In this document: piece by piece, positions 1-7,377 of the stretch
Position numbering within the stretch: position 1 is the stretch's first letter
How the letters are laid out: each line of letters begins with the position of its first letter
Origin: Mycobacterium sp. UM_CSW
Lineage (GTDB): Bacteria; Actinomycetota; Actinomycetes; Mycobacteriales; Mycobacteriaceae
Length of the DNA: 64,000 bases
Reading direction: 5' to 3'
Assembly (NCBI RefSeq): GCF_000455205.1
Contig: NZ_AUWQ01000060.1
Coordinates: forward strand, 1 to 64,000
Made by a program: the position numbers and the translations under genes
Notes under the pieces: model-generated
Database searches by the model: none
What the model saw: only the letters and a program-made list of their open reading frames with translations
What the model was told of the DNA's origin: nothing

Positions 1-2
1 GC

Positions 3-101
3 CCGGAATTCGCCGCCGACATGGCCGGCTTCGACGTCGAGAACATCGTCGACGTTCAGACGACATTGCTTGACCCGACATCGTTTTCACCAATTCACTG
101 A
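3..101 (+). CDS. C-terminal end of an unidentified protein (truncated by window edge)
   Basis: An open frame enters from the left edge and stops at TGA 99-101. It encodes about 32 residues, with an acidic stretch including DMAGFDVENIVDVQTTLLDP, and has the codon choice expected of coding DNA in this genome. The other two frames in this stretch look non-coding (Arg-rich, or an early stop). It lies 19 bases before the DUF4267 gene and could belong to the same transcript. Too little is visible to name a family. Confidence 0.5.
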   Translation, partial: PEFAADMAGFDVENIVDVQTTLLDPTSFSPIH

Positions 102-120
102 CGAAACCGGAGTACTCGAC

Positions 121-504
121 ATGACCATCACCACAACCATCGGCTACGTCCTCGCCGGGCTCCTCGCCGCCGGCATCATCTTCATCGGCGCGCGCTTCCT
201 CGTCGCGCCGCGCGTCGCCGCGGCCGGTTACGGTGTGCTGCCCGACCTGGACCAACCGGGCGTCGGCGCCTACCTGAGCGTCAAGGGCGTGCGTGACATC
301 GCCTCGGGCCTGGTGGTCATCATCCTGATGATCGCCGGCGCGACCCACCTGGTCGGTTGGGCGATCTTGGCCGCCACCATAATTCCACTCGCCGACGCGG
401 CGATCGTGCTGCGCAACGGCGGCTCCAAGTCGATCGCGTGGGGAGTCCACGGCGTCACGGCCGCCGTCATGCTCGTCACGACCGCGCTGCTGGTCGTCAC
501 CTGA
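121..504 (+). CDS. DUF4267-type small integral membrane protein
   Basis: This encodes 127 residues from ATG 121 (MTITTTIGYVLAG); an upstream in-frame start at 70 would add a non-hydrophobic leader and was not used. Four hydrophobic segments are visible, at about residues 5-27, 60-77, 80-97 and 103-125, with a conserved-looking GVRDIASGLVV segment between the first and second. This layout is that of the DUF4267 family, small membrane proteins of unknown function often found beside oxidoreductases. It lies just before the MarR-controlled oxidoreductase operon and reads in the same direction, but two palindromic operators separate them, so it is probably a different transcript. Family assignment is from overall resemblance; function is unknown. 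Confidence 0.65.
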   Translation: MTITTTIGYVLAGLLAAGIIFIGARFLVAPRVAAAGYGVLPDLDQPGVGAYLSVKGVRDIASGLVVIILMIAGATHLVGWAILAATIIPLADAAIVLRNGGSKSIAWGVHGVTAAVMLVTTALLVVT

Positions 505-536
505 CTATGACGACGATCACATAACCTTCCGGAATT

Positions 537-552
537 GCTTCGACATCGAAGC
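537..552. promoter_or_regulatory. MarR operator candidate 1 (palindrome)
   Basis: GCTTCGA-CA-TCGAAGC is a perfect 7-bp inverted repeat with a 2-bp spacer. It shares its core (CTTCGA-N2-TCGAAG) with a second palindrome 36 bp downstream and with a third directly before the MarR gene at 2456. That is the pattern expected for a dimeric MarR regulator controlling this operon and itself. Binding is inferred. Confidence 0.7.
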
Positions 553-571
553 GAGTTGTAGGCAGCGTAAC

Positions 572-589
572 TGCTTCGAACTCGAAGCA
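572..589. promoter_or_regulatory. MarR operator candidate 2 (palindrome)
   Basis: TGCTTCGA-AC-TCGAAGCA is a perfect 8-bp inverted repeat with a 2-bp spacer, the longest of the three copies. It ends 20 bases before the ATG of the oxidoreductase at 610, so bound regulator would sit on the transcription start region. Binding is inferred. Confidence 0.72.
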
Positions 590-609
590 ACTAACCGAGG
601 AGGGACACC

Positions 610-1551
610 ATGAAGGCAGTGCGGTACCACGAGTACGGCGGTAGCGACGTTCTACGAGTCGAGGAGGCCCCGCGCCCGGTTCCGGGCCCACGGCAGGTGC
701 TGGTGAAGGTCGCCGCCACCTCGTTCAATCCGGTGGACGCCGGCATCCGCGGCGGCTACCTGGCCGAGGTGTACAAGATCGACTTCCCGCACATTCCCGG
801 CGTCGACGTGGCGGGGACCATTGCCCAACTCGGCGACGGCGTGACGGGCTGGAACATCGGCGACGCCGTGGTGGCGTTCCTCCCGCTGGACGCCGACGGC
901 GCCGCCGCCGAATTCGCCCTCGTGCCGGCCGAATCGCTGGCCGCCGCCCCGACGTCGGTGCCGTTGGCCGATGCGGCGGCGCTGCCGGAACCCGCGCTGA
1001 CCGCGTGGCAGGCGCTGTTCGAGATCGCCGGGCTGGCCGGCGGTCAGTCGGTTCTGATCAACGGCGCCTCCGGTGCGGTCGGCGGCTACGCCGTTCAGTT
1101 GGCCAAGCAGGCCGGAGCCGTCGTCACCGCGACCGCCAAGGCGCGCGACGCCGAGCGGCTGCGCGGCCTGGGCGCGGACCGCATCGTCGACTACATCGAC
1201 TACACCCGCTCGCCGATCGACGTCGAGGGCGCACCGTTCGACGTGGTGCTCAACCTGGTCAGCACCACCGACGAGCAGACCGAAGCCCTCATCGGCGTGG
1301 TTGCCGACGGCGGATTCCACGTCGGCACAATGGTTTTCGGGCCGCAGAACCCCGGCCGCGGGGTGCGCACACAGCGGGTCTTCGTCCGCAGCGACGCCGC
1401 CCAGCTCGCCGGGCTGGTTCGTCGCGTCGACGACGGGCAACTGCGCATCGAGGTCGCCGATCGCCGTCCGCTCGAGCAGGCCGCGGCGGTGCACGAGGAC
1501 TCCGACTCGGGCCGCCTGCACGGCAAGATCATCCTCGTCCCCACCGACTAG
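610..1551 (+). CDS. NADP-dependent quinone-reductase-type oxidoreductase (MDR superfamily)
   Basis: The protein has 313 residues and begins MKAVRYHEYGG, the classical start of zinc-independent medium-chain reductases. A GroES-like domain fills about residues 1-125 (GVDVAGTIAQLGDGV), followed by a Rossmann domain with the NADP-binding motif NGASGAVGGYAVQLAKQAGA at about 147-166. No structural-zinc cysteines are present, so a quinone or enone reductase role is more likely than alcohol oxidation. The length is normal for the family. It is preceded by GAGGAGGG as ribosome site and two MarR-type palindromes, and followed by an SDR gene and the regulator, which suggests an inducible detoxification operon for reactive electrophiles or quinones. 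The substrate is unknown. Confidence 0.88.
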   Translation: MKAVRYHEYGGSDVLRVEEAPRPVPGPRQVLVKVAATSFNPVDAGIRGGYLAEVYKIDFPHIPGVDVAGTIAQLGDGVTGWNIGDAVVAFLPLDADGAAAEFALVPAESLAAAPTSVPLADAAALPEPALTAWQALFEIAGLAGGQSVLINGASGAVGGYAVQLAKQAGAVVTATAKARDAERLRGLGADRIVDYIDYTRSPIDVEGAPFDVVLNLVSTTDEQTEALIGVVADGGFHVGTMVFGPQNPGRGVRTQRVFVRSDAAQLAGLVRRVDDGQLRIEVADRRPLEQAAAVHEDSDSGRLHGKIILVPTD

Positions 1552-1625
1552 TAACGCGCCCACGCTGCCCAGGCCGCGCAATGCGGCCTGGGACAGGGGG
1601 ATCCAGCCCGAGAAAGGAACACATC

Positions 1626-2402
1626 ATGGGCAAGCTCGCACTCGTCACCGGGGCCACCTCGGGAATCGGGCGCGCATACGCCGAACGCCTCGCCGCCGAC
1701 GGCTACGACCTGGTGATCGTCGGCAGGCGCGCGGATCGGTTGGCCGAGTTCGCCGACGCCCATCCCGAGGTGACTGTCCGAACCGTGGTCGCCGACCTTT
1801 CCGCCGGCGAAGACATCGAGCGGGTCGCCGAAATTTGCGCCGCGGAGCCGCTGACGATGCTGGTGAACAACGCCGGGGTCGCCCACTACATGCCGTTGGC
1901 CGAGCTGCCCGCGGGCAAGGCCGCGGAACTGGTGAACGTGAAAGTCCTCGCACCGACGATGCTCACCCGCGCCGCGGTCGGCGGGATGCTGCAGCGCGGC
2001 ACCGGGGCGATCGTCAACATGGCCGGCATGATCGCCTTCAGCGGTCCCGCCCCGCACTCCCAGATGCCCCGCCGCGCCGTCTACGCGGGAACACTGGCCT
2101 ACCTCGTCACGATGTCGCAGACCCTCGCCGCGGAGCTCGAGGGGACCGGCGTCGTCGTGCAGGTGGTGTGCCCCGGGGTGGTGGCGACGGAATTCCACGA
2201 ACGCCAGAACATGGACCTCAGCGCGGTGCCGCGGATGAGCGCCGACGACGTCGTCACCGCCAGCCTGCACGGCCTGCAGTCGGGCGAGACGGTCTGCGCA
2301 CCCGGCGTCGAGGACGCCGGCCTGCTCGACGCCGTCTTCCGGGCGGACCTCGCCGCCTTCGCCGGGCAAAGCCCCCAACTCGCCACGCGCTACCGAGGCT
2401 GA
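1626..2402 (+). CDS. Short-chain dehydrogenase/reductase
   Basis: A 258-residue SDR of classical length. The cofactor motif TGATSGIGRAYAERL is at the N terminus (TGxxxGIG), NNAGVAHY follows in mid-protein, and a YAGTLAYL segment stands where the catalytic Tyr-x3-Lys normally is. Here the Lys appears replaced by Leu (Y-A-G-T-L), so the catalytic tetrad is atypical. ATG 1626 was chosen because it follows AGAAAGGAACAC and starts directly at the Rossmann strand; the longer open frame upstream is shadow sequence. It lies 74 bp after the quinone reductase and 53 bp before the MarR gene, on the same strand, and probably forms one inducible unit with them. Substrate unknown. Confidence 0.85.
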   Translation: MGKLALVTGATSGIGRAYAERLAADGYDLVIVGRRADRLAEFADAHPEVTVRTVVADLSAGEDIERVAEICAAEPLTMLVNNAGVAHYMPLAELPAGKAAELVNVKVLAPTMLTRAAVGGMLQRGTGAIVNMAGMIAFSGPAPHSQMPRRAVYAGTLAYLVTMSQTLAAELEGTGVVVQVVCPGVVATEFHERQNMDLSAVPRMSADDVVTASLHGLQSGETVCAPGVEDAGLLDAVFRADLAAFAGQSPQLATRYRG

Positions 2403-2426
2403 GCCCCACGAACAGAACTCGCGGCA

Positions 2427-2440
2427 CTTCGACGTCGAAG
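2427..2440. promoter_or_regulatory. MarR operator candidate 3 (autoregulatory)
   Basis: CTTCGA-CG-TCGAAG is a perfect 6-bp inverted repeat with the same core as the two palindromes at 537-589. It ends 15 bases before the GTG start of the MarR gene, a position suited to autorepression. Confidence 0.68.
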
Positions 2441-2455
2441 CATTACGCTCCAGGC

Positions 2456-2971
2456 GTGGTCAAGGCCCTCAACCCCGTCCAGCTGCAGACCTACTTCACG
2501 CTGATGGAGGCGGTCAGCCTGCTCCAGTACGCGGTGCGGGAGCAGTTACAGGCCGACGGGGGCCTCAGCTACGTGCAGTTCGAGATCCTGGCCAAACTTG
2601 CCGACGCCGAGCGCCCCCTCACCATGACCGACCTGGCCGACGGGGTGGTGTACAGCCGCTCCGGCCTGACTCACCAGGCCGGACTGCTGGAAAAGGAAGG
2701 CCTGATCACCCGCGCCAGTTCGCCCGACGACCAGCGCGCCACGGTCGTCAGCATCACCGAGGCGGGCCGTGCCCGGGTCGCCGCCGTCTTGCCCGGCCAC
2801 ATCGAGGTGGTGCGCGACCTGCTCTTCGACTCGCTGTCCGACCGCGACGTGCGCACCCTGGGTGAAGTGATGAGCCGCGCCCGCGACCACATGCGTGCTC
2901 GGCCGCCGCGCTCCGCCGCCCCCCGCCGTCGACCCGGCCGCGCGAATGGTGGGCGGCCCGTCCGAGGTTGA
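2456..2971 (+). CDS. MarR-family transcriptional regulator
   Basis: A 171-residue winged-helix regulator of MarR type. GTG 2456 was chosen because the family homology begins at once (VVKALNPVQLQTYFTLMEAV). The helix-turn-helix is about residues 58-85 (LTMTDLADGVVYSRSGLTHQ), followed by the wing with the usual D-D-Q-R-A motif (SSPDDQRATVVSITEAG). The C-terminal about 25 residues are Arg/Pro-rich and probably disordered. It closes a set of two oxidoreductase genes, and matching palindromes stand before itself (2427) and before the first gene (537, 572). It therefore probably represses the whole locus and senses a small-molecule substrate of the reductases. The effector is unknown. Confidence 0.88.
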   Translation: MVKALNPVQLQTYFTLMEAVSLLQYAVREQLQADGGLSYVQFEILAKLADAERPLTMTDLADGVVYSRSGLTHQAGLLEKEGLITRASSPDDQRATVVSITEAGRARVAAVLPGHIEVVRDLLFDSLSDRDVRTLGEVMSRARDHMRARPPRSAAPRRRPGRANGGRPVRG

Positions 2972-3264
2972 GCCGTTTGGCCCTAGGCGGCCAAGGTGGG
3001 CAGGGGCTGAGCTATGGGTGGGCTATCGAGACTGGGAGAGATGCGCTGAAGGTCAAAAAACTCATCGCTGTGGCGGTCGCATCCGCCGGGCTAAGTTGGA
3101 GCGCCGTGGAACTGGGTGCAGGCGTGGCACTTTCAGAGCCGACGTCTCCGTCCCCGGCGCCGACGCGCCCGACACAACCTTCGAAGCCGCCCGGGCCTGA
3201 CCTCCCGCCGGGGATTGTTGACGCCCCCTCTATCCCACTGGGTCCGCTGATCCCGGACTCATAA
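2968..3264 (+). CDS. Small exported proline-rich protein, unknown function
   Basis: An open frame ends at TAA 3262-3264. The listed start is the first standard codon (TTG 2968, overlapping the MarR stop), but the first 26 residues are not signal-like. A rare CTG at 3046, seven bases after GGGAGAG, would give KVKKLIAVAVASAGLSWSAV, a convincing signal peptide, so the true start is probably there. The mature part is short and Pro/Ser/Thr-rich (SPSPAPTRPTQPSKPPGP) and ends SIPLGPLIPDS. Many mycobacteria encode small exported Pro-rich proteins of this kind with no known role. The next gene is also exported. Start and function are both uncertain. Confidence 0.5.
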   Translation: MSRLALGGQGGQGLSYGWAIETGRDALKVKKLIAVAVASAGLSWSAVELGAGVALSEPTSPSPAPTRPTQPSKPPGPDLPPGIVDAPSIPLGPLIPDS

Positions 3265-3304
3265 GCTTTTTCCTCGCCCGTACAGATAGGAGGCCGCGAC
3301 CGGT

Positions 3305-3679
3305 ATGAACGTCCGTTCGGTGAAGTGGTGGAAGGTCTGCGCGATGCTGCTGTCTGCCACCGCGCTGCTTCCCCCAGCACCGGCGTCAGCGGACCCGAGC
3401 GATGACGCCTTCATCGCGGCGCTGGACAACTACGGGATCGACACTGGCGGCCGCGACACCGTAATTGCGCACGGCCACGCGGTGTGCGCCGCACTCGACA
3501 AAGGCCAAGACTCGAGCATCCTGGCGCTCAAGGTGATGAACGACCCGAAGCTGAACATCTCGTCAAGGCGGGATGCCGGCTTCTTCGTGGGCGCCTCGGT
3601 GGCGGCCTACTGCCCGCAATACCGAGGCTCCGTCGATCCTTCGGTGATCTGGCTACTGCCGTTCCCCCCGATGATGTGA
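3305..3679 (+). CDS. DUF732-type exported protein
   Basis: A 124-residue protein beginning MNVRSVKWWKVCAMLL, with a signal peptide cleaved near ASADPSDDAF (about residue 30). The mature part fits the mycobacterial DUF732 family: an opening D-x-A-F-x-A-x-L segment with the Gly-Ile/Asp pattern, then two spaced Cys (HAVCAAL and AAYCPQY) likely to form a disulphide. Start ATG 3305 is supported by AGGAGG ten bases upstream. Family members are small, secreted or wall-associated and of unknown function. It lies 40 bases after another small exported gene and before an acyltransferase. Confidence 0.75.
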   Translation: MNVRSVKWWKVCAMLLSATALLPPAPASADPSDDAFIAALDNYGIDTGGRDTVIAHGHAVCAALDKGQDSSILALKVMNDPKLNISSRRDAGFFVGASVAAYCPQYRGSVDPSVIWLLPFPPMM

Positions 3680-3776
3680 GGGAAAGGTCAGGACCGCTAG
3701 CAGGGGAAACGGTCTCACAGGGTTTCTCCGCGGCCATTTCCGTCCCAAGCCGGAGCGCCTCTGGGACCATAGGCCG

Positions 3777-5996
3777 GTGACCACGCGCCAGGCCGACACC
3801 GTTCGCCCCGCCGAACGGGTGCAGGCTGCGCGGCCGGCAGAGACCGGGTTCCGCGACGATATCGAGGGCTTGCGCGGCTTCACGCTGCTGGCCATCCTCG
3901 GGTTTCACATCTCCATGCCCGGTGTCAGCGGCGGCTTCGTCGGCCCCGACATCTTCTTCGAAATCTCGGGCTTCGTCATCACCGGGCAGCTCTGGCGCCA
4001 GGTGAGCACCACCGGCACCATCGGACTGCGGAAGTTCTATGGGGCCCGGGCCCGCCGGCTGCTGCCGGTATCGGCCACGGTGGGCGTCATCACCGCGATC
4101 GCCGCGGCCCTCTTGCTGCCCGTCGTGCAGGCCGAAGGCGCCCTGAAGGACGCCATCGCCTGCGCGTTGTACGTTCCGAACTTCTGGTTCATCGTCCAAC
4201 AGGTCGACTATTTCGCCGGCGGCACGCCCTCGCCGTTCCAGCACTACTGGACGTTGGGCGTGGAGGAACAGTTCTACCTGTTGTGGCCGCCTTTGATCGT
4301 CGGCACGGCGTGGCTGATCCGCCGCCTGCGTCGGCGCACGAAGACCGACGCGCCCGTGTCGAAGAGGCCGTACCTGGCGCTCGTGACGGTGATCGCGACC
4401 GTGTCTTTCGCGCTGTCGCTGCTGATCACCTACGTGATGCCGCTCGCGGCGTACTTCTCGCTCTTCACCAGGGCCTGGCAGTTGGCGGTCGGCGCTTTGG
4501 TGGCCCTGACCGCCGAGTACTGGAGCCGCCTTCCGGCGCGAGCCGCAGTGATCACGGGATGGGTCGGGACGGCCATGGTCCTGTGGGCCTGCGTCCTTTT
4601 CACCCCGGACATTCCCTATCCCGGCAGCGCCGCGCTGCTGCCCGTCCTGGGCACCGCGCTGGTGCTCGGCGCCGGCTGTTCGACGCCGAACCGGGGCGCG
4701 GGGCGGGTCCTGGCCTGGTCACCGATGCGGGCGATCGGGCGGCTGTCCTACTCGTGGTACCTGTGGCACTGGCCGGTGCTGGTGTTCGCGCCGATCATCG
4801 TGGGCCATCCACTGGGCCTGGCAGGCAGGTTCGTGGCGGCGGTCGTCGTCTCCGGCGGGCTGGGCTGGCTCACCCTGCGTTTCATCGAGAACCCGTTGCG
4901 ATACGCCGCGGTGCTGCGCAAGTCGCCCGCGAAAAGCCTGGCGGTCGGCGGGTTGGCCACGTCGGCGGCGGCGTGTGTGGGCGTGGCGTTGCTGATGTGG
5001 GTGTCTTCGCTGCCGATGCCGGTCGCGGTCGCGCGCGGCGCGCAGGCCACGCCGCTGACCATCACTGCCGGGCCCGTCCCGACGGGGACCAACCTCGAGG
5101 CCTACGACGCGGCGGTGCAGAACGTGTTCTCGCAGGTACAGGCCGCGGTCGCGGCATCGGCCGATGTGAAGGCCGTGCCGTCGAACCTGAAGCCGTCGAT
5201 CGGCGATGCGGCGGGCGAAATCGGGGCCATGTTGTTCAACGGCTGCCTGCGCGCACCCCTGCAGGCCGGGCAGCCCGAGTGCGCGATGGGCGACACCAAC
5301 TCCAAGACGACGGTGGCCATGGTCGGCGATTCGCATTCGTCGATGTGGATTCCGGCCTTCCAGCAGATCGGCACGCAGCGGCCCTGGCGACTCGAAGCCA
5401 TGGCCAAGGCGGCCTGCCCGATGATGGACCTGCCCATCGCCAACCCACTGGTCAGTCCGCTGGTTGAGTACATCCAGCGCTGCGGGCAGTGGCGCGGTCA
5501 AATCATGGACCGGCTCCGCGCCGAGCACCCCGCGCTCGTCATGGTAAGCGTGTTCCGCGGGTACACCGCCACCCACAGCAACGGATTCCGCTCGGGCTTC
5601 ACCTCGTACGACCCGGCCTGGAACGAGGGCCTCACCCGACTGGTGCGTCAACTGCGCGAGACCGGCGCCAAGGTGCTGGTGCTCGGGCCGCTTCCGCACC
5701 TGACCACCTCGGTGCCGGGCTGCCTGTCCGAGCACCTCGAGGACGCGACGGCGTGCTCGCCGCCCATGTCATACGCGTTCGACCGACCCGGCATGGCCGC
5801 CGAGGCCGCCGCCGTCAAAGCCGGCGGCGGGCAGTACGCGGACCTCTCCGAACTGTTCTGCACCGCGAAGCGCTGCCCGGTCGTCGTGGGCAACACCCTG
5901 GTCTACGTCGACGCCGGTCACCTGACGCTCGAATACTCCCGGCTGTTGGCACCGGCGATCGCGGCGCTCGCCGACCGCGCGCTCGCCGGGGGCTGA
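3777..5996 (+). CDS. Membrane acyltransferase, acyltransferase-3 plus SGNH domain
   Basis: The protein has 739 residues from GTG 3777. About residues 25-385 form the acyltransferase-3 membrane domain with about ten transmembrane segments and the start motif FRDDIEGLRGFTLLAIL; YWTLGVEEQFYLLWP carries the family's E-E-Q-F-Y signature. After a last helix (about 390-415) comes an exported SGNH-type domain, with MVGDSHSSMWIPAFQ as block I (the catalytic Ser is in GDSH) and a C-terminal D-A-G-H-L-T block giving the Asp/His pair. Proteins of this OafA-like layout, present in several copies in mycobacteria, O-acylate cell-envelope glycans or glycolipids. Its target is unknown. The gene stands alone between exported-protein genes. 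Confidence 0.88.
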   Translation: MTTRQADTVRPAERVQAARPAETGFRDDIEGLRGFTLLAILGFHISMPGVSGGFVGPDIFFEISGFVITGQLWRQVSTTGTIGLRKFYGARARRLLPVSATVGVITAIAAALLLPVVQAEGALKDAIACALYVPNFWFIVQQVDYFAGGTPSPFQHYWTLGVEEQFYLLWPPLIVGTAWLIRRLRRRTKTDAPVSKRPYLALVTVIATVSFALSLLITYVMPLAAYFSLFTRAWQLAVGALVALTAEYWSRLPARAAVITGWVGTAMVLWACVLFTPDIPYPGSAALLPVLGTALVLGAGCSTPNRGAGRVLAWSPMRAIGRLSYSWYLWHWPVLVFAPIIVGHPLGLAGRFVAAVVVSGGLGWLTLRFIENPLRYAAVLRKSPAKSLAVGGLATSAAACVGVALLMWVSSLPMPVAVARGAQATPLTITAGPVPTGTNLEAYDAAVQNVFSQVQAAVAASADVKAVPSNLKPSIGDAAGEIGAMLFNGCLRAPLQAGQPECAMGDTNSKTTVAMVGDSHSSMWIPAFQQIGTQRPWRLEAMAKAACPMMDLPIANPLVSPLVEYIQRCGQWRGQIMDRLRAEHPALVMVSVFRGYTATHSNGFRSGFTSYDPAWNEGLTRLVRQLRETGAKVLVLGPLPHLTTSVPGCLSEHLEDATACSPPMSYAFDRPGMAAEAAAVKAGGGQYADLSELFCTAKRCPVVVGNTLVYVDAGHLTLEYSRLLAPAIAALADRALAGG

Positions 5997-6010
5997 CGCC
6001 CACACCGCTG

Positions 6011-6301
6011 CTAGGTGCAGCCGCTCACGTGGATTCGTCGGCCCACCCCGGCGCACACACTGACGTTCGGTGGCGGAAAGTCTTGTGGCAGAGGGGCATA
6101 GTCGCCCGGCGGCGGGGCGTAGGTGTTGACCGTGTCGGCGACGTTGGTGCACCCGCTCACCGAAACGCGCCGACCGACGCTCGCGCAGACGTCGGCGTTG
6201 GCCACGCCGGAGGGCTGCACGACGGCATAGATTTCCGGGATCGCCGTGAGGGCCAACACCGTGACCCCAACAGCGGTCCACGACCGCGCCCACAGATTCA
6301 T
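6011..6301 (-). CDS. Small exported protein with duplicated Cys motif
   Basis: A 96-residue protein with an N-terminal hydrophobic export signal (about residues 8-36, cleaved near GVANADVC). The mature region has two near-identical 15-residue units, VCASVGRRVSVSGCT and VCAGVGRRIHVSGCT, the second ending the protein, separated by a Pro-rich linker (YAPPPGDYAPLP). Each unit has a Cys pair 12 residues apart, so two small disulphide loops are likely. ATG 6301 was chosen as the first Met of the signal. It lies 14 bases after the hemophore-like gene on the same strand, so the two are probably co-transcribed. No family is recognised; the repeat suggests a ligand- or surface-binding role, but that is speculation. 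Confidence 0.7.
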   Translation of the reverse strand: MNLWARSWTAVGVTVLALTAIPEIYAVVQPSGVANADVCASVGRRVSVSGCTNVADTVNTYAPPPGDYAPLPQDFPPPNVSVCAGVGRRIHVSGCT

Positions 6302-6315
6302 CGCGATCTCCTTCG

Positions 6316-6705
6316 CTAGGGGGTGGCGCTGCTGTCGCCCAGCAGCGGAGTCCATTGGCAACGCTGCCGGGCGTCGGCCAGCGGCTGACGGATGTTCTCC
6401 AGGTCGGCCTGCTCTTGCGGGTTGGCGTTGAAGTAGTTCTGCACGTTGTCGCGGATCTGGTCCTTGGGCTGGTCCTGAAGGCCGGTGTAGAACCCGTTCA
6501 CGTCCGGGTGCGTGTACAGGTAGGTCGACAGCGACGCGGCGACACCCGCTGCGACACCGGCGATGTCGGCGGCCGTGCAGTTGGCCGGCCGGGGCGGCGG
6601 ATCGGCCGCGGCGGTCCCAGCTGTGGCCAACAGCGTGCCGGCGACCGCGCCGGCGCCGATCGCACCGACGATTAGCCGGCGCCGAATGGAGATTGGGCGA
6701 AACAT
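6316..6705 (-). CDS. Hemophore-related exported protein (Rv0203-like family)
   Basis: A 129-residue secreted protein. The Arg-rich N terminus (FRPISIRRRLIVG) and hydrophobic core form a signal peptide cleaved near TAAADPPP. The mature domain has NCTAADIAGVAAGVAASLS, then YLYTHPDVNGFYTGL and a late Cys (RQRCQW); this is the layout of the small helical mycobacterial hemophore-related family typified by Rv0203, which carries haem outside the cell. ATG 6705 was chosen because GGAAGGAG stands eight bases before it; an in-frame ATG 21 bases upstream lacks such a site. Haem binding is inferred from family resemblance only. The next gene on this strand is the small Cys-repeat protein. Confidence 0.75.
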   Translation of the reverse strand: MFRPISIRRRLIVGAIGAGAVAGTLLATAGTAAADPPPRPANCTAADIAGVAAGVAASLSTYLYTHPDVNGFYTGLQDQPKDQIRDNVQNYFNANPQEQADLENIRQPLADARQRCQWTPLLGDSSATP

Positions 6706-6837
6706 AGCGGGCTCCTTCCTGCGCATAAGTCATCTTCTGCCAACCTCGTCGCTTCCGGAAGGGGCGCGAGCTGGCAAGACCGGCCTCGCGGGACCAGATT
6801 CCGTTAATGTCCTAAGGCGCCGACAGGAAGGGATGCA

Positions 6838-7275
6838 GTGAACCATTTGCGCGCGCGGACCGCCGGATTCGTGTCAGCGGCGTTGGCGACGGCCGTCCTG
6901 ATCCCCGCGACGGCACACGCGACGCCGCCGATCGGGGTCAGCGCGGTGACCCTGTCGAAGCAAACCGTCGACGGCAAGGATTACATCGTCAGCGAAATCA
7001 CGGTCGCACCAAAAGGAAGCACCGGCTGGCACACACACCAGGGCGAGATTTACGGCGTCATCAAGTCAGGCGTGCTGACCCACTACGGGTCGGACTGTCA
7101 GCAAGACGGCGTCTACGGCCCCGGGGCCGCCATCACCGATCCGACGGGGCCACAGCATGTTCACCTTGCCCGCAATCTGGGGACGACGCCACTGGTGCTC
7201 GACGTGACCTACATCGATCCGGCCGGCGCACCCACCTCCGACAGCGCACCCAACCCCGGCTGCGACTTCGAATGA
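6838..7275 (+). CDS. Exported cupin-domain protein
   Basis: A 145-residue protein from GTG 6838 (AGGAAGGGATGCA upstream). Residues 1-29 form a signal peptide ending ATAHATPP. The rest is a single cupin barrel: motif 1 is GSTGWHTHQGEIYGVIKSG, with His-x-His and Glu as metal ligands, and motif 2 is PQHVHLARN, with a further His. Two Cys (DCQQDG and PGCDFE) could form a disulphide in the exported form. Small secreted cupins occur widely in mycobacteria; the ligand is unknown. It is transcribed away from the hemophore-like gene and shares a 132-base divergent region with it. Confidence 0.8.
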   Translation: MNHLRARTAGFVSAALATAVLIPATAHATPPIGVSAVTLSKQTVDGKDYIVSEITVAPKGSTGWHTHQGEIYGVIKSGVLTHYGSDCQQDGVYGPGAAITDPTGPQHVHLARNLGTTPLVLDVTYIDPAGAPTSDSAPNPGCDFE

Positions 7276-7377
7276 GCACGTTCAGCGCGTCCTGACTGCG
7301 GCCGAGATTTGGCAACGGGTGCTGTCAGAAGTCAAAGTCGTTGTCGCGCAGCAGCCGCCGCCTTAGTGTGAGCGCAC

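Noticed and set aside
1005-2971. Long Arg-rich open frames running through the oxidoreductase and SDR
   Set aside because: They are shadow frames of GC-rich DNA; only their downstream parts (from 1626 and 2456) have family motifs.
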